Shown here piece by piece: positions 18,081 to 28,460 of a stretch of DNA of 64,000 nt. The translations under genes were made by a program, and so were the position numbers. Position 1 is the first letter of the stretch. Every line of letters begins with the position of its first letter. The notes below the pieces were generated by a model. It had not been told where the DNA came from. It searched no databases and was given only the letters and a program-made list of their open reading frames with translations. Source of the DNA: Mycobacterium paragordonae (lineage in GTDB: Bacteria; Actinomycetota; Actinomycetes; Mycobacteriales; Mycobacteriaceae); NCBI RefSeq assembly GCF_003614435.1, contig NZ_CP025546.1:3410001-3474000 (forward strand). Direction: 5' to 3'.

Positions 18081-19724
18081 ATGAGTGCTGAAGCCCTTCC
18101 CACCCAAACCGTGCACGCCGGCCGACTCGTCGCCCGCCGGCTCAAGGCGAGCGGCATCGACACACTGTTCACACTGTCCGGCGGCCACCTGTTCTCTATC
18201 TACGACGGTTGTCGCGACGAGGGCGTGCGGCTGATCGACACCCGCCACGAGCAGACCGCGACGTTCGCCGCCGAGGGCTGGTCCAAGGTGACCCGGGTGC
18301 CCGGAGTCGCCGCACTGACCGCCGGGCCAGGCATCACCAACGGCATGAGCGCCATGGCCGCGGCCCAGCAGAATCAGTCGCCGCTGGTGGTGCTGGGTGG
18401 GCGGGCGCCGGCGTTGCGCTGGGGGATGGGTTCGCTGCAGGAGATCGACCACGTGCCGTTCGTCGCGCCACTGTGCCGCTTCGCCGCTACCGCACAGTCG
18501 GCCCAGGATGCCGGAGAGCTCCTCGACCGGGCGCTGCAGGCGTCGGTCGGGGCCCCGTCGGGCGTCGGATTCGTCGACTTCCCGATGGACTACGTCTTCT
18601 CCATGTCCGAGGACGACGGCCGCCCCGGCGCACTCAGTGACCTACCGCAACCGCCCGCCGTCGACGCGGACGCGCTGGATCGGGCCGTCGAACTGCTGTC
18701 GAAAGCACAGCGCCCGGTGATCATGGCCGGCACCAATGTCTGGTGGGGACACGGCGAAACCGCGCTGCTGCGACTCGCCGAACAGCTGGGCATCCCGGTG
18801 TTGATGAACGGGATGGCCCGGGGCGCGGTGCCCGCCGACCATCCGCTGGCGTTCTCGCGGGCCCGCTCGAAGGCGTTGGGCGGCGCCGACGTCGCCCTGA
18901 TCATCGGGGTGCCAATGGATTTCCGGCTCGGCTTCGGCGGGGTCTTCGGCGCGGATACTCAGCTCATCGTGGTCGACCGCGCCCGCCCCGAGCGCAGCCA
19001 TCCGCGTCCGGTCGCCGCCGAACTCTATGGCGACCTGAGCGGGATCCTGTCCGCGCTGGCCGGCGCCGGCACGTCCGCGCACCAGGACTGGACCGGCGGA
19101 CTGCGCACGGCCGAGACCGCCGCCCGGGATCTGGAACGGGCCGAACTCGCCGAAGACCGCATCCCGCTGCACCCGATGCGGGTCTATGCCGAACTGGCTC
19201 CGCTGCTGGACCGCGACGCCATCGTCGTCATCGATGCCGGCGACTTCGGGTCCTACGCCGGCCGGGTGATCGACAGCTACCAACCGGGTTGCTGGTTGGA
19301 CAGCGGACCGTTCGGGTGCCTGGGCTCGGGCCCCGGTTACGCGCTGGCGGCCAAGCTGGCCCACCCCGACCGCCAGGTGGTCCTGCTGCAGGGCGACGGC
19401 GCGTTCGGGTTCAGCGGCATGGAGTGGGACACCCTGGTCCGGCACAACGTTCCGGTGGTGTCGGTGGTGGGCAACAACGGCATCTGGGGTCTGGAGAAGC
19501 ACCCCATGGAGGCGCTCTACGGCTATTCCGTGGTGGCCGAGCTGCGGCCGGGCACCCGCTACGACGAGGTGGCGCGCGTGCTGGGCGGCCACGGAGAGTT
19601 GGTGTCGGCGCCCGCGGAGCTTCGTCCGGCGCTGGAACGGGCTTTCGCCAGCGGGCTGCCCGCCGTCGTCAACGTGCTCACCGACCCGAGCGTCGCCTAC
19701 CCGCGCCGATCCAACCTGGCCTGA
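18081..19724 (+). CDS. ilvG: Thiamine-diphosphate enzyme, acetolactate-synthase-like
   Basis: 547-residue ThDP enzyme with the usual three domains: an N-terminal PYR domain with the catalytic Glu in [14 protein letters not shown], a middle domain, and a C-terminal PP domain with the ThDP motif [14 protein letters not shown] ending in VVGNN. Mtb Rv1820 is annotated ilvG, a catalytic acetolactate synthase-like subunit. No regulatory subunit gene is nearby, so it may not act in branched-chain amino acid synthesis. An oxalyl-CoA-decarboxylase or benzaldehyde-lyase-like activity is also possible. The stop TGA shares its last base with the ATG of secA2. Confidence 0.85.
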   Translation: MSAEALPTQTVHAGRLVARRLKASGIDTLFTLSGGHLFSIYDGCRDEGVRLIDTRHEQTATFAAEGWSKVTRVPGVAALTAGPGITNGMSAMAAAQQNQSPLVVLGGRAPALRWGMGSLQEIDHVPFVAPLCRFAATAQSAQDAGELLDRALQASVGAPSGVGFVDFPMDYVFSMSEDDGRPGALSDLPQPPAVDADALDRAVELLSKAQRPVIMAGTNVWWGHGETALLRLAEQLGIPVLMNGMARGAVPADHPLAFSRARSKALGGADVALIIGVPMDFRLGFGGVFGADTQLIVVDRARPERSHPRPVAAELYGDLSGILSALAGAGTSAHQDWTGGLRTAETAARDLERAELAEDRIPLHPMRVYAELAPLLDRDAIVVIDAGDFGSYAGRVIDSYQPGCWLDSGPFGCLGSGPGYALAAKLAHPDRQVVLLQGDGAFGFSGMEWDTLVRHNVPVVSVVGNNGIWGLEKHPMEALYGYSVVAELRPGTRYDEVARVLGGHGELVSAPAELRPALERAFASGLPAVVNVLTDPSVAYPRRSNLA

Positions 19725-22084
19725 TGCCAACCGCGTACCGTGGGGCTGTGCCGAAGACCACCCGCTCCCAGCCCGGACGGCTGAGCAGCCGCTTCTGGCG
19801 CCTGCTCGGCGCCACGACGGAGAAGAACCGCAGCCGTTCGATGGCCGTGGTGACCGATTCCGACGAGTACGAGAAGGAAGCCGCCGACCTCAGCGACGAG
19901 AAGCTGCGCAAGGCGGCGGGGCTGCTCAAGCTGGACGATCTCGCCGACTCAGCCGACATTCCGCAATTCCTGGCGATCGCGCGGGAAGCGGCCGAGCGCG
20001 CGACCGGGCTGCGTCCGTTCGACGTTCAATTGCTCGGAGCGCTGCGGATGCTGGCCGGCGACGTGATCGAGATGGCCACCGGCGAGGGCAAGACGCTGGC
20101 CGGAGCCATCGCGGCCGCGGGCTACGCGCTGGCGGGACGGCACGTACACGTGGTGACCATCAACGACTACCTGGCCCGCCGCGACGCGGAGTGGATGGGA
20201 CCGCTGATCGAGGCGATGGGACTGACCGTCGGCTGGATCACCGCCGAGTCGACCAGCGAGGAACGCCGGGCGGCCTACGGCTGCGACGTCACCTACGCCT
20301 CGGTCAACGAGATCGGCTTCGACGTGCTGCGCGACCAGCTGGTCACCGACGTCGACGACCTGGTGTCGCCCAACCCCGACGTCGCGCTGATCGACGAGGC
20401 CGACTCGGTGCTGGTGGACGAGGCGCTGGTGCCGCTGGTACTCGCCGGCACCACCCACCGGGAGACGCCGCGGCTCGAGATCATCAAGCTGGTCGGCCAG
20501 CTCGTCCACCACAAGAACGCCGACGACTACTTCGCCACCGACGCCGACAGCCGCAATGTGCACCTGACCGAGATGGGCGCCCGCAAGCTCGAGAAGGCGC
20601 TCGGCGGCATCGATCTGTACTCCGAGGAGCACGTCGGCACCACGCTCACCGAGATCAATGTCGCGCTGCACGCCCATGTGCTGCTGCAGCGCGACGTCCA
20701 CTACATCGTGCGCGACGACGCCGTGCACCTGATCAATTCCTCCCGCGGCCGCATCGCCCAGCTGCAGCGCTGGCCGGATGGCCTGCAGGCGGCGGTCGAG
20801 GCCAAGGAAGGCATCGAGACCACCGAGACCGGCGAGGTCCTCGACACCATCACGGTGCAGGCGCTGATCAACCGTTACACCACCGTCTGCGGCATGACCG
20901 GCACCGCGCTGGCCGCCGGTGAGCAGCTGCGCCAGTTCTACAAACTCGGGGTGTCGCCGATACCGCCCAACACCCCGAACATCCGCGAGGACGAGACCGA
21001 CCGGGTGTACATCACCGCCGCCGCCAAGAACGACGCGATCGTCGAGCACATCGCCGAAGTGCACGAGACCGGGCAGCCGGTCCTGGTCGGCACCCGCGAC
21101 GTCGCGGAATCCGAGGACCTCTACGAGCGGCTGACCCGGCGCAACGTGCCCGCGGTGCTGCTCAACGCCAAGAACGACGCCGAGGAAGCCCAGGTGATCG
21201 CCGAGGCCGGCACCTACGGCTCGGTCACCGTGTCCACCCAGATGGCCGGGCGCGGCACCGACATCCGCCTCGGCGGGTCCGACGAATCCGACCACGACCG
21301 CGTCGCCGAACTGGGCGGCCTGCATGTGGTCGGTACCGGCCGGCATCACACGGAGCGTCTGGACAACCAGCTGCGCGGCCGGGCGGGGCGGCAGGGGGAC
21401 CCGGGGTCGTCGGTGTTCTTCTCGAGCTGGGAAGACGACGTGGTGGCGGCCAACCTCGACAGCAACAAGCTGCCCACCGAAACCGACGAGGACGGCCGGA
21501 TCGTCAGCCCCAAGACCAACACGCTGCTCGACCATGCGCAGCGGGTCGCCGAAGGCCGGCTGCTCGATGTGCACGCGAACACCTGGCGCTACAACCAGCT
21601 CATCGCCCAGCAGCGCGCCATCATCGTCGATCGGCGAAACACCTTGCTGCGCACGCCGACTGCGAGTGAAGAGCTGGAGGAACTGGCGCCCAAGCGGTAC
21701 AAGGAGCTGCGCGAGGAGATCTCCGAGGAGCGCCTGGAGAAGATCTGCCGGCTGATCATGCTGTATCACCTCGACCGCGGCTGGGCCGATCACCTGGCCT
21801 ACCTGGCCGACATCCGGGAGAGCATCCACCTGCGTGCGCTGGGGCGGCAGAATCCGCTCGACGAGTTCCACCGGATGGCTGTCGACGCGTTCGCATCGCT
21901 GGCTGCCGACGCCATCGAGGCCGCTCAGCAGACGTTCGAGACCGCGAACATCCTCGAGGACGAGCCGGGGCTGGACCTGTCGAAGCTGGCCCGCCCGACG
22001 TCCACGTGGACCTACATGGTCAATGACAACCCGCTGTCCGACGACACGTTGTCCACCCTGAGCCTGCCCGGCGTCTTCCGCTGA
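19724..22084 (+). CDS. secA2: Accessory preprotein translocase ATPase SecA2
   Basis: 786-residue SecA2. Walker A MATGEGKT is at 117-124. Walker B/DEAD motif is IDEADSVL near 220. Helicase motifs include [14 protein letters not shown] and [14 protein letters not shown]. It is shorter than SecA1 (about 900 residues) and lacks the C-terminal zinc/linker region, as SecA2 does. ATG 19724 overlaps the ilvG stop; GTG 19748 ([10 protein letters not shown]) is an alternative start. It powers export of a small set of proteins, including SodA and envelope or virulence proteins in mycobacteria, through the canonical SecYEG. Mtb Rv1821 is the orthologue and the downstream order is conserved. Confidence 0.96.
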   Translation: MPTAYRGAVPKTTRSQPGRLSSRFWRLLGATTEKNRSRSMAVVTDSDEYEKEAADLSDEKLRKAAGLLKLDDLADSADIPQFLAIAREAAERATGLRPFDVQLLGALRMLAGDVIEMATGEGKTLAGAIAAAGYALAGRHVHVVTINDYLARRDAEWMGPLIEAMGLTVGWITAESTSEERRAAYGCDVTYASVNEIGFDVLRDQLVTDVDDLVSPNPDVALIDEADSVLVDEALVPLVLAGTTHRETPRLEIIKLVGQLVHHKNADDYFATDADSRNVHLTEMGARKLEKALGGIDLYSEEHVGTTLTEINVALHAHVLLQRDVHYIVRDDAVHLINSSRGRIAQLQRWPDGLQAAVEAKEGIETTETGEVLDTITVQALINRYTTVCGMTGTALAAGEQLRQFYKLGVSPIPPNTPNIREDETDRVYITAAAKNDAIVEHIAEVHETGQPVLVGTRDVAESEDLYERLTRRNVPAVLLNAKNDAEEAQVIAEAGTYGSVTVSTQMAGRGTDIRLGGSDESDHDRVAELGGLHVVGTGRHHTERLDNQLRGRAGRQGDPGSSVFFSSWEDDVVAANLDSNKLPTETDEDGRIVSPKTNTLLDHAQRVAEGRLLDVHANTWRYNQLIAQQRAIIVDRRNTLLRTPTASEELEELAPKRYKELREEISEERLEKICRLIMLYHLDRGWADHLAYLADIRESIHLRALGRQNPLDEFHRMAVDAFASLAADAIEAAQQTFETANILEDEPGLDLSKLARPTSTWTYMVNDNPLSDDTLSTLSLPGVFR

Positions 22085-22142
22085 CCTGGAGCGCCAGTCC
22101 CGTCGTGCGCAGCACGCGGTTGCCCGGCTAATGTCACGGCAC

Positions 22143-22733
22143 ATGGAGCCAGTGCTCGCGCAGAACCGGGTACTGACGGTGCCCAACGTGCTGAGCGTCG
22201 TCCGCCTCGGGCTGATCCCCGTCTTCGTGTACCTGATGCTGGTCACCCACACCCTCAGCTGGGCAGTGGCGATCCTGATGTTCAGCGGGGTCTCGGACTG
22301 GGCCGACGGCAAGATTGCCCGGCTGCTGAATCAGCAGTCGCGGCTGGGCATGCTGCTGGATCCGGCGGTCGACCGGCTCTACATGGTGACCGTGCCGATC
22401 GTGTTCGCGATCAGCGGCATCGCCCCTTGGTGGTTCGTCCTGACGCTGCTGGCCCGCGACGCGGCGCTGGCCGGCACCCTGCCGCTGCTGTGGAGCCGCG
22501 GACTGTCGGCGCTGCCGGTCTCCTACGTCGGCAAGGCCGCGACGTTCGCACTGATGTCCGGGTTCCCGCTGGTTCTGCTGGGACAGTGGCACGCATTGTG
22601 GAGCCGCGTCGTACTGGCCTGCGGCTGGGCGTTTCTGGCCTGGGGCCTGTACATGTACCTGTGGGCGTTCGTGCTGTACATCGTGCAGATGGTCCTGGTG
22701 ATGCGCCGGATGCCGAAGGTCACCCATGGCTGA
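22143..22733 (+). CDS. pgsA2: CDP-alcohol phosphatidyltransferase PgsA2
   Basis: 196-residue membrane enzyme (200 if ATG 22131 is used; ATG 22143, [15 protein letters not shown], matches the Mtb start). The family signature is complete: Asp-x2-AspGly-x2-AlaArg in DWADGKIAR, then Gly-x3-Asp-x3-Asp in GMLLDPAVD. Four or five hydrophobic helices follow. It transfers a phosphatidyl group from CDP-diacylglycerol to an alcohol, probably a glycerol-phosphate-type acceptor; the precise product in mycobacteria is debated. Mtb Rv1822 is the orthologue. Its 3' end overlaps the downstream DUF881 gene by 8 bp. Confidence 0.93.
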   Translation: MEPVLAQNRVLTVPNVLSVVRLGLIPVFVYLMLVTHTLSWAVAILMFSGVSDWADGKIARLLNQQSRLGMLLDPAVDRLYMVTVPIVFAISGIAPWWFVLTLLARDAALAGTLPLLWSRGLSALPVSYVGKAATFALMSGFPLVLLGQWHALWSRVVLACGWAFLAWGLYMYLWAFVLYIVQMVLVMRRMPKVTHG

Positions 22734-23652
22734 ACCCGACCGGCTGCTGGGCGGCTACGACCCCAACGCCGGCTACAGCACCCACGACGCGGCGCGCCCT
22801 CAGCGCATTCCGGTGCCGTCGCTGTTGCGCGCGCTGCTGTCCGAACATCTCGACCCCGGATACGCGGCGGCGGCCGCCGAACGCCAGCGTCGCGACGAAC
22901 CCGAGAGCCGGCGCGACCGCGCGTTCGGCTGGCTGTGGCAGGCACTGGCGGCGACGCTGGTGGCCGCCGTGTTCGCGGCCGCGGTCGCGCAGGCCCGCTC
23001 GGTGGCTCCCGGGGTGCGCTCGGCGCAGCAACTGCTGGCCACCAACGTGCGTCTGACGCAGGCCACGGCGACCCGGCTGGCCCAGCAACGCAGCGCGCTG
23101 GCGGCCAAGGTCGATCAGGTGCAGCGCCTCGCCCTGGCGGACGACGCCGAGGGCCAACGGCTGTTGAACGGTCTGGACGCGCTGAGCCTGGCTGCGGCCA
23201 GCACGCCGGTGACCGGCCCCGGCTTGACCGTGACCGTGACCGACCCCGGTGCCGGCCCGAACCTGTCCGATGCGTCCAAGCAGCGGGTCAGTGGCAGTCA
23301 GCAGATCATCCTCGACCGTGACCTGCAGCTCGTCGTGAATTCGTTGTGGGCCAGTGGCGCGGAGGCCATTTCGGTCGACGGAGCCAGAATCGGGCCCAAC
23401 GTGACCATCCGGCAGGCCGGGGGAGCGATCCTGGTCGACAACAACCCGACCACCAGTCCGTACACCATCCTGGCGGTCGGGCCGTCGAAGGCGATGCGGG
23501 ACACCTTCGACCGCAGTCCCGGACTGCGTCGGCTTAGGCTGCTGGAGGCCTCCTACGGGGTAGGCGTCAGCGTGAACCTCGGCGACAGTCTGGCTCTGCC
23601 GGCCGGAGCGATCCGGGACATCAAGTTCGCCAGAGAGATTGGGCCCAAGTGA
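22726..23652 (+). CDS. DUF881 membrane-anchored protein (Rv1823 type)
   Basis: 308-residue protein with a cytoplasmic N-terminus of about 70 residues, one membrane helix ([15 protein letters not shown]), then an extracytoplasmic coiled-coil and DUF881 domain ([42 protein letters not shown]). DUF881 proteins, which share a fold with YlxW/YlxX-type proteins, lie beside envelope and division genes in Gram-positives. It overlaps pgsA2 upstream, and its stop overlaps the GTG of the next gene (GTGA). The trio DUF881-DUF1290-DUF881 is conserved in mycobacteria and probably forms one membrane complex. Confidence 0.9.
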   Translation: MAEPDRLLGGYDPNAGYSTHDAARPQRIPVPSLLRALLSEHLDPGYAAAAAERQRRDEPESRRDRAFGWLWQALAATLVAAVFAAAVAQARSVAPGVRSAQQLLATNVRLTQATATRLAQQRSALAAKVDQVQRLALADDAEGQRLLNGLDALSLAAASTPVTGPGLTVTVTDPGAGPNLSDASKQRVSGSQQIILDRDLQLVVNSLWASGAEAISVDGARIGPNVTIRQAGGAILVDNNPTTSPYTILAVGPSKAMRDTFDRSPGLRRLRLLEASYGVGVSVNLGDSLALPAGAIRDIKFAREIGPK

Positions 23653-23981
23653 TCGGTATCGCCGCGCTCGTCATCGGCATCGTGCTGGGGCTGGTGTTCC
23701 ATCCCAGCGTGCCCGAGGTCATCCAGCCGTACCTGCCGATTGCGGTGGTCGCCGCGCTGGACGCGGTGTTCGGCGGGCTGCGCGCCTACCTGGAACGCAT
23801 CTTCGATCCGAAGGTATTCGTTGTCTCGTTCGTGTTCAACGTCCTGGTGGCCGCGCTGATCGTCTACGTCGGCGACCAGTTGGGGGTCGGTACCCAGCTG
23901 TCGACGGCGATCATCGTGGTGCTGGGAATCCGGATCTTCGGCAACGCGGCCGCGCTGCGCCGCCGGCTGTTCGGAGCGTGA
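23649..23981 (+). CDS. Small basic membrane protein, DUF1290 (Rv1824 type)
   Basis: 110-residue protein starting at GTG 23649, overlapping the DUF881 stop. Three hydrophobic helices, with the conserved centre [19 protein letters not shown] of the small-basic-protein (Sbp/DUF1290) family. Relatives in Bacillus sit next to division genes. It is sandwiched between two DUF881 genes with overlapping or near-overlapping ends, so co-translation is likely. Confidence 0.92.
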   Translation: MIGIAALVIGIVLGLVFHPSVPEVIQPYLPIAVVAALDAVFGGLRAYLERIFDPKVFVVSFVFNVLVAALIVYVGDQLGVGTQLSTAIIVVLGIRIFGNAAALRRRLFGA

Positions 23982-23986
23982 CGCCT

Positions 23987-24829
23987 GTGTCCGAGAAGAT
24001 GTCCGACGACGAGCCGAACCCCAGCGACAAGGACGAGAAGTCCGCACACCGCGGCCGGCACGAACTGCCGTCGGACCGTCCGCGCCCCGAGATCGGGCCG
24101 GTTCGCCGGACCGGCCTGCGGGCCGCGTTGACCGGCGGCCGGTCCCGACTCATGTTCGGCACTCTGGCGGTGTTGCTGTGCCTGGTCCTGGGGATCGCGA
24201 TCGTCACCCAGGTGCGGCAGAACGAATCCGGCGACTCGCTGGAAACCGCTCGTCCCGCGGACCTGCTGGTGCTGCTGGATTCGCTGCGGCAGCGCGAAGC
24301 GACGCTGAGCACGGAAGTGGCCGATCTGCAGAACACCCTCAACGCGTTGCAGGCCTCGGGGAACACCGACCAGGCCGCGATCGAAAGTGCGCAGGCGAGG
24401 CTGGCCGCGTTGTCCATCCTGGCCGGCGCCGTGGGCGCAACCGGCCCGGGTGTCACCGTCAAGATCGAAGATCCCGGGCCCGGCGTCGCGCCGGAGGTGA
24501 TGCTCGACGTGATCAACGAGCTGCGCGCGGCGGGTTCCGAAGCGATCGAGATCAACGACACCCGCCAGTCCGTGCGGGTCGGCGTCGACACCTGGGTCAC
24601 CGGTTCGGCGGGTGCCCTTACCATCGACAGCAAGTCGTTCTCCCCGCCGTATTCCATTCTGGCGATTGGTGATCCGCCCACGCTGGCCGCGGCCATGAAC
24701 ATTCCGGGCGGGGCCGAGGACAGCGTCAAGCGGGTGGGCGGACGAATGTCGGTGCAGCAGGCCGACCGCGTCGAAGTGACCACCTTGCGGCAACCAAAAC
24801 CGCACCAATACGCTCAGCCCGGCAAGTGA
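23987..24829 (+). CDS. DUF881 membrane-anchored protein (Rv1825 type)
   Basis: 280-residue protein from GTG 23987 (VSEKMSDDEPNPSDKDEK), matching the Mtb start; GTG 23978, which overlaps the upstream stop, is an alternative. It has a charged cytoplasmic tail of about 55 residues, one membrane helix (LMFGTLAVLLCLVLGIAIV), a coiled-coil (SLRQREATLSTEVADLQNTL) and a DUF881 domain. It is a paralogue of the DUF881 protein at 22726, with the same order of elements. Mtb Rv1825 is the orthologue. It lies just upstream of gcvH. Confidence 0.9.
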   Translation: MSEKMSDDEPNPSDKDEKSAHRGRHELPSDRPRPEIGPVRRTGLRAALTGGRSRLMFGTLAVLLCLVLGIAIVTQVRQNESGDSLETARPADLLVLLDSLRQREATLSTEVADLQNTLNALQASGNTDQAAIESAQARLAALSILAGAVGATGPGVTVKIEDPGPGVAPEVMLDVINELRAAGSEAIEINDTRQSVRVGVDTWVTGSAGALTIDSKSFSPPYSILAIGDPPTLAAAMNIPGGAEDSVKRVGGRMSVQQADRVEVTTLRQPKPHQYAQPGK

Positions 24830-24856
24830 ACCACCCCCGACCAGAACAGGATCACC

Positions 24857-25261
24857 GTGACCGATATCCCGTCCGATCTGCACTACACCACCGAGCACGA
24901 GTGGGTGCGCCGCAGCGCGGAAGACACCGTCCGGGTCGGGATCACCGATTTCGCTCAGTCCGCGCTGGGTGACGTCGTCTTCGTTCAGTTGCCGGACGTG
25001 GGCGCCGAACTGAGCGCCGGTGATTCCTTCGGTGAAGTGGAATCCACGAAATCGGTCTCCGATCTGTACGCCCCGATTTCGGGCAAGGTGTCTGCGGTCA
25101 ACGGCGACCTGGAGAGCACACCGCAGCTGCTGAACTCCGATCCCTACGGCGAAGGCTGGTTGCTGGAGCTCCAGGTCGACGGTGCCGCCGTCAGCGAACT
25201 CGATGCGGCGATCGCCGGCCTGCTCGACGCTGAGGCGTACCGCGGCACGCTCACTGAATGA
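24857..25261 (+). CDS. gcvH: Glycine cleavage system H protein
   Basis: 134-residue lipoyl carrier starting at GTG 24857. The lipoylated Lys is residue 65 in [14 protein letters not shown], the standard GcvH context. The N-terminal [11 protein letters not shown] is also canonical. It carries the aminomethyl group between GcvP (gcvB in this window) and GcvT. gcvB lies 3.2 kb away behind its own riboswitch, and gcvT is not in the window. Mtb Rv1826 is the orthologue. Confidence 0.97.
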   Translation: MTDIPSDLHYTTEHEWVRRSAEDTVRVGITDFAQSALGDVVFVQLPDVGAELSAGDSFGEVESTKSVSDLYAPISGKVSAVNGDLESTPQLLNSDPYGEGWLLELQVDGAAVSELDAAIAGLLDAEAYRGTLTE

Positions 25262-25517
25262 CGGTTGCTAAGGTCCCGAAAGCGTTGCGAGGCAGGATGC
25301 GGGACCGGTCGGGGGATTCGGTAGATCTAGGAGAAGCCGGGATGTCGGGCTTAGGATCCTGCAGGGGTTGGCACACGGCCGACCCGTGCGCGGTACGGTC
25401 AAGACATCAGTAATTTCAAGCAGTGGACAGCAGCGCAGTACAGGCGGTAGATCCGAGTGGGCGACCGGCCGAACGGCCCGGTCAGACAACGCCACAGCGG
25501 CCAGTGAGGAGCAGCGG

Positions 25518-25988
25518 GTGACGGGAATGGATAACGACCAGAGTGACGAAGTCACCGTGGAAACGACCTCGGTCTTCCGCGCCGACTTCCTCAACGAACT
25601 GGACGCGCCCGCTCAGTCGGGTACCGAGAGTTCGGTGTCCGGGGTGGAGGGACTCCCGGCGGGCTCGGCGTTGCTGGTCGTCAAACGCGGACCCAACGCC
25701 GGGTCCCGCTTTCTGCTGGACCAGGCCATCACGTCCGCCGGCCGGCATCCCGACAGCGACATCTTCCTCGACGACGTGACGGTGAGCCGCCGCCACGCTG
25801 AATTCCGTTTGGAGGGCGGCGAGTTCAGCGTCGTCGACGTGGGCAGCCTGAACGGCACCTACGTCAATCGCGAGCCGGTGGACTCCGCGGTGCTGGCCAA
25901 CGGCGACGAAGTTCAGATCGGCAAGTTCCGTCTGGTGTTCCTGACCGGACCCAAGGGCGACGACGACGGGGGATCCGGGGGCCAGTGA
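25518..25988 (+). CDS. garA: FHA-domain metabolic regulator GarA
   Basis: 156-residue protein from GTG 25518, chosen because GAGGAG (25506-25511) is ideally spaced and the resulting N-terminus aligns with Mtb GarA; ATG 25527 is an alternative. The Glu-Thr-Thr phosphorylation motif is at 15-17, so Thr16 and Thr17 correspond to the PknB/PknG sites of Mtb. The C-terminal FHA domain has GR (75-76), SRRH (90-93) and NGTYVNR (112-118), the phosphothreonine-binding residues. GarA inhibits 2-oxoglutarate dehydrogenase and NAD-glutamate dehydrogenase and activates glutamate synthase until phosphorylated. Its stop overlaps the GTG of the next gene (GTGA). Confidence 0.96.
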   Translation: MTGMDNDQSDEVTVETTSVFRADFLNELDAPAQSGTESSVSGVEGLPAGSALLVVKRGPNAGSRFLLDQAITSAGRHPDSDIFLDDVTVSRRHAEFRLEGGEFSVVDVGSLNGTYVNREPVDSAVLANGDEVQIGKFRLVFLTGPKGDDDGGSGGQ

Positions 25989-26722
25989 CCGCGCCCGATA
26001 GCCCCGCGCTCGCCGGGATGTCGATCGGGGCGGTCCTGGACTTGCTGCGACCCGATTTTCCCGACGTCACAATCTCCAAGATTCGTTTCTTGGAGGCCGA
26101 AGGGCTGGTGACGCCACAGCGTGCGGCGTCGGGTTATCGGAGATTCACGGCATACGACTGTGCGCGCCTGCGCTTCATCCTCACCGCGCAGCGCGATCAC
26201 TACCTACCCCTGAAGGTGATCAGGTCGCAGCTGGACGCCCTGCCCGACGGGGAACTGCCGGCAGTCGGATCTCCCTACGGTGTACCGCGATTGGTGACGG
26301 TCGCTGACGGCGCCGGATCCGAAGCGGGCTCCGACGCCGTGGCACCCACCCGTATTCGGCTCAGTCGCGAAGACCTGCTGGAGCGCGCGGGGGTGGACGG
26401 CGAGCTACTGACCGGCCTGCTGAAGGCCGGCGTGATCACCACCGGCCCGGCCGGTTTCTTCGACGAACACGCCGTGGTGATTCTGCAGTGTGCGCGTGCG
26501 CTGGCCGATTACGGCGTCGAACCCAGACATCTGCGGGCATTTCGTTCTGCGGCCGACCGCCAGTCGGACCTGATCGCCCAGATCGCCGGGCCGCTGGTCA
26601 AGGCCGACAAGGCGGGGGCGCGTGACCGCGCCGACGACCTGGCCCGAGAGGTGGCCGCGCTCGCAATCACGTTGCATACCTCACTGATCAAGTCCGCCGT
26701 TCGCGACGTACTGCACCGCTGA
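25985..26722 (+). CDS. MerR-family transcriptional regulator (Rv1828 type)
   Basis: 245-residue regulator starting at GTG 25985, overlapping the garA stop. The winged helix is at the N-terminus ([42 protein letters not shown]), the classic MerR arrangement. The C-terminal part is helical and lacks the metal-binding cysteines of heavy-metal MerR proteins, as in Mtb Rv1828, which binds DNA with an unusual effector domain. Coupling to garA suggests co-expression. The target is not evident here. Confidence 0.93.
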   Translation: MTAPDSPALAGMSIGAVLDLLRPDFPDVTISKIRFLEAEGLVTPQRAASGYRRFTAYDCARLRFILTAQRDHYLPLKVIRSQLDALPDGELPAVGSPYGVPRLVTVADGAGSEAGSDAVAPTRIRLSREDLLERAGVDGELLTGLLKAGVITTGPAGFFDEHAVVILQCARALADYGVEPRHLRAFRSAADRQSDLIAQIAGPLVKADKAGARDRADDLAREVAALAITLHTSLIKSAVRDVLHR

Positions 26723-26792
26723 GGACTAGACTTCCTTCGACAGCTGGTATTCGGCGAATTGTCACAGCAGCGCGTGCGGAGGGCAGACACAG

Positions 26793-27287
26793 ATGGGTGA
26801 AGTTCGTGTTGTCGGCATTCGCGTCGAGCAGCCCCAGAACCAGCCGGTGCTGTTGCTGCGCGAAGCGAACGGTGACCGCTACCTGCCGATCTGGATCGGC
26901 CAGTCGGAGGCTGCGGCCATCGCGCTCGAGCAGCAGGGGGTGGAGCCGCCCCGGCCGCTGACCCATGACTTGATCAGGGATCTCATTGCCGCGCTTGGGC
27001 ATTCGCTCAAGGAGGTGCGCATCGTCGATCTGCAGGAGGGCACGTTCTACGCCGACCTGATCTTCGACCGCGACATCAAGGTGTCGGCGCGGCCTTCGGA
27101 CTCGGTCGCGATCGCCCTGCGGGTGGGGGTGCCGATCTATGTCGAGGAGGCCGTTCTCGCCCAGGCCGGCCTGTTGATTCCCGACGAGGGCGACGAAGAG
27201 GCCAGCAGTGCCGTCCGCGAGGACGAGGTGGAGAAGTTCAAGGAGTTTCTCGACAGCGTCTCCCCGGACGACTTCAAGGCGACCTGA
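26793..27287 (+). CDS. Bifunctional-nuclease-domain (DUF151/BFN) protein
   Basis: 164-residue protein of the BFN family. The core features are VVGIRVEQPQNQPVLLLREA, YLPIWIGQSEAAAIALEQQG and RPSDSVAIALR. Plant members of the family have RNase and DNase activity, and bacterial members are widespread but little studied. Mtb Rv1829 is the orthologue. It lies between two MerR-type regulator genes with its own 70-bp upstream gap. Confidence 0.92.
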   Translation: MGEVRVVGIRVEQPQNQPVLLLREANGDRYLPIWIGQSEAAAIALEQQGVEPPRPLTHDLIRDLIAALGHSLKEVRIVDLQEGTFYADLIFDRDIKVSARPSDSVAIALRVGVPIYVEEAVLAQAGLLIPDEGDEEASSAVREDEVEKFKEFLDSVSPDDFKAT

Positions 27288-27552
27288 CCGGCACGCACCC
27301 GTGCCCGCCGGGTACCCGCCTTACGTCACGGATGCGTCTCATATCACACAACGGATTGTCGACACGCCTGGCAGATATCGCCGACTGATCCGGGCGGCAG
27401 CCATACTTTGTTGACGAGTTGATGATCGACCACCCGCACAGCAGCCACCGAACAGCGTATGCTCTCAAGCACTCGAACCTGAGATAACGTGGCTGTTGGG
27501 GCAGCCAGTGCCGCAGCTAGTGCCAACAGCGCGATCGGCGAGAGGACGCACC
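27288..27552 (+). promoter_or_regulatory. Upstream region of the Rv1830-type regulator
   Basis: 265-bp gap without a gene. A candidate -10 element TATGCT lies at 27459-27464, about 90 bp before the GTG start. The sequence just after it (CTCAAG to CTGAG, about 27463-27483) is an imperfect dyad that could be an autoregulatory MerR-type site. In Mtb, the upstream region of Rv1830 (resR/mcdR) is a site of positively selected mutations in clinical strains, so it is a meaningful control region. The promoter call is inference. Confidence 0.35.
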
Positions 27553-28176
27553 GTGAGCGAGCAGCCACGTCAAGGACAGCTGGATCTTGCTGACCACCCG
27601 GCCACCGCGCCGAAGGGCAACAACAAACCGGCCGAAGCCGTGCAACCCGGACTCTTCCCGGACGATTCGGTGCCCGACGAGCTGGTGGGTTACCGCGGTC
27701 CGAGTGCATGTCAGATCGCCGGGATCACCTACCGCCAGCTGGACTACTGGGCCCGCACCTCGCTGGTGGTGCCGTCCATCCGCAGCGCGGCCGGATCCGG
27801 CAGCCAGCGCCTCTATTCGTTCAAGGACATCCTGGTCCTCAAGATCGTCAAGCGGCTCCTGGACACCGGGATCTCGCTGCACAATATCCGGGTCGCGGTC
27901 GACCATCTGCGCCAGCGCGGCGTGCAGGACCTGGCCAACATCACCCTGTTCTCCGACGGCACCAGCGTGTATGAGTGCACCTCGGCGGAAGAAGTCGTCG
28001 ACCTGCTGCAGGGCGGCCAGGGCGTGTTCGGCATCGCCGTGTCCGGGGCGATGCGCGAGCTGACCGGCGTCATCGCCGACTTCCCCGGCGAGCGGGCCGA
28101 CGGCGGCGAATCGATCGCCGCGCCCGAGGACGAGCTGGCCTCGCGCCGCAAGCACCGCGACCGCAAGATCGGCTAG
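27553..28176 (+). CDS. MerR-family cell-growth/division regulator (Rv1830, ResR/McdR type)
   Basis: 207-residue protein starting at GTG 27553 with GAGAGGA upstream. After a poorly conserved N-terminal 45 residues comes a MerR-like HTH (GPSACQIAGITYRQLDYWAR, LYSFKDILVLKIVKRLLDTG). A C-terminal region includes QGVFGIAVSGAMRELTGVIADFP, and the end is basic (RRKHRDRKIG). Mtb Rv1830 is the orthologue; it has been named mcdR/resR for effects on cell division and recovery after antibiotics. It is followed directly by the glycine riboswitch of gcvB. Confidence 0.93.
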   Translation: MSEQPRQGQLDLADHPATAPKGNNKPAEAVQPGLFPDDSVPDELVGYRGPSACQIAGITYRQLDYWARTSLVVPSIRSAAGSGSQRLYSFKDILVLKIVKRLLDTGISLHNIRVAVDHLRQRGVQDLANITLFSDGTSVYECTSAEEVVDLLQGGQGVFGIAVSGAMRELTGVIADFPGERADGGESIAAPEDELASRRKHRDRKIG

Positions 28177-28212
28177 CTACCCGGCGGCGTAAACTGGTAG
28201 CCGCATCGACCT

Positions 28213-28431
28213 CGCGCGGGAGAGTTCCGTGGCCGCCAGCTACGGACGCCGAAGGAGCAATACCTCTCCGTCAACCTCTCAGGCACCCGGACCGCCCGAG
28301 CTAACGATGCCTCTGGAAAGCGGTGTCGACCTTGCCGGTCGCCACCCGCCGATGGGGAAAGGCGCCGCACGCGCCGAATCTCTCAGGCGCCCGACGCACG
28401 GGTGAAGACAGAGGGAGAGGGCCCCGTCTTC
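28213..28431 (+). ncRNA. Tandem glycine riboswitch upstream of gcvB
   Basis: Two consecutive glycine-aptamer cores are seen. The first has GCGGGAGAG (from 28216), CGCCGAAGGAGCAA (28247-28260) and CTCTCAGGCAC (28276-28286). The second has GGAAAG (28315-28320), CGCCGATGGGGAAAGGCGC (28347 on) and AATCTCTCAGGCGC (28377-28390). The closing stem of aptamer two is CCTCTG (28310-28315) with CAGAGG (28409-28414). An alternative stem GAAGAC (28404-28409)/GTCTTC (28426-28431) overlaps that strand and could be the expression platform. The conserved AGGAGCAA and CTCTCAGG elements are diagnostic of gcvT/glycine riboswitches. In Mtb a small ORF (Rv1831) is annotated in this place; I see no credible protein here. 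Confidence 0.92.
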
Positions 28432-28460
28432 AGTGGTGCCCTACGTCAGGAGAATCCCTC

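Noticed and set aside
19949..22312. 787-codon open frame opposite secA2
   Set aside because: Antisense to SecA2, Gln/Val/His-rich and with no recognisable motif.
28195..28330. Small protein-coding gene between the Rv1830-type gene and gcvB (like Rv1831)
   Set aside because: The interval is filled by the glycine aptamers, and the short frames have no SD or conserved sequence.
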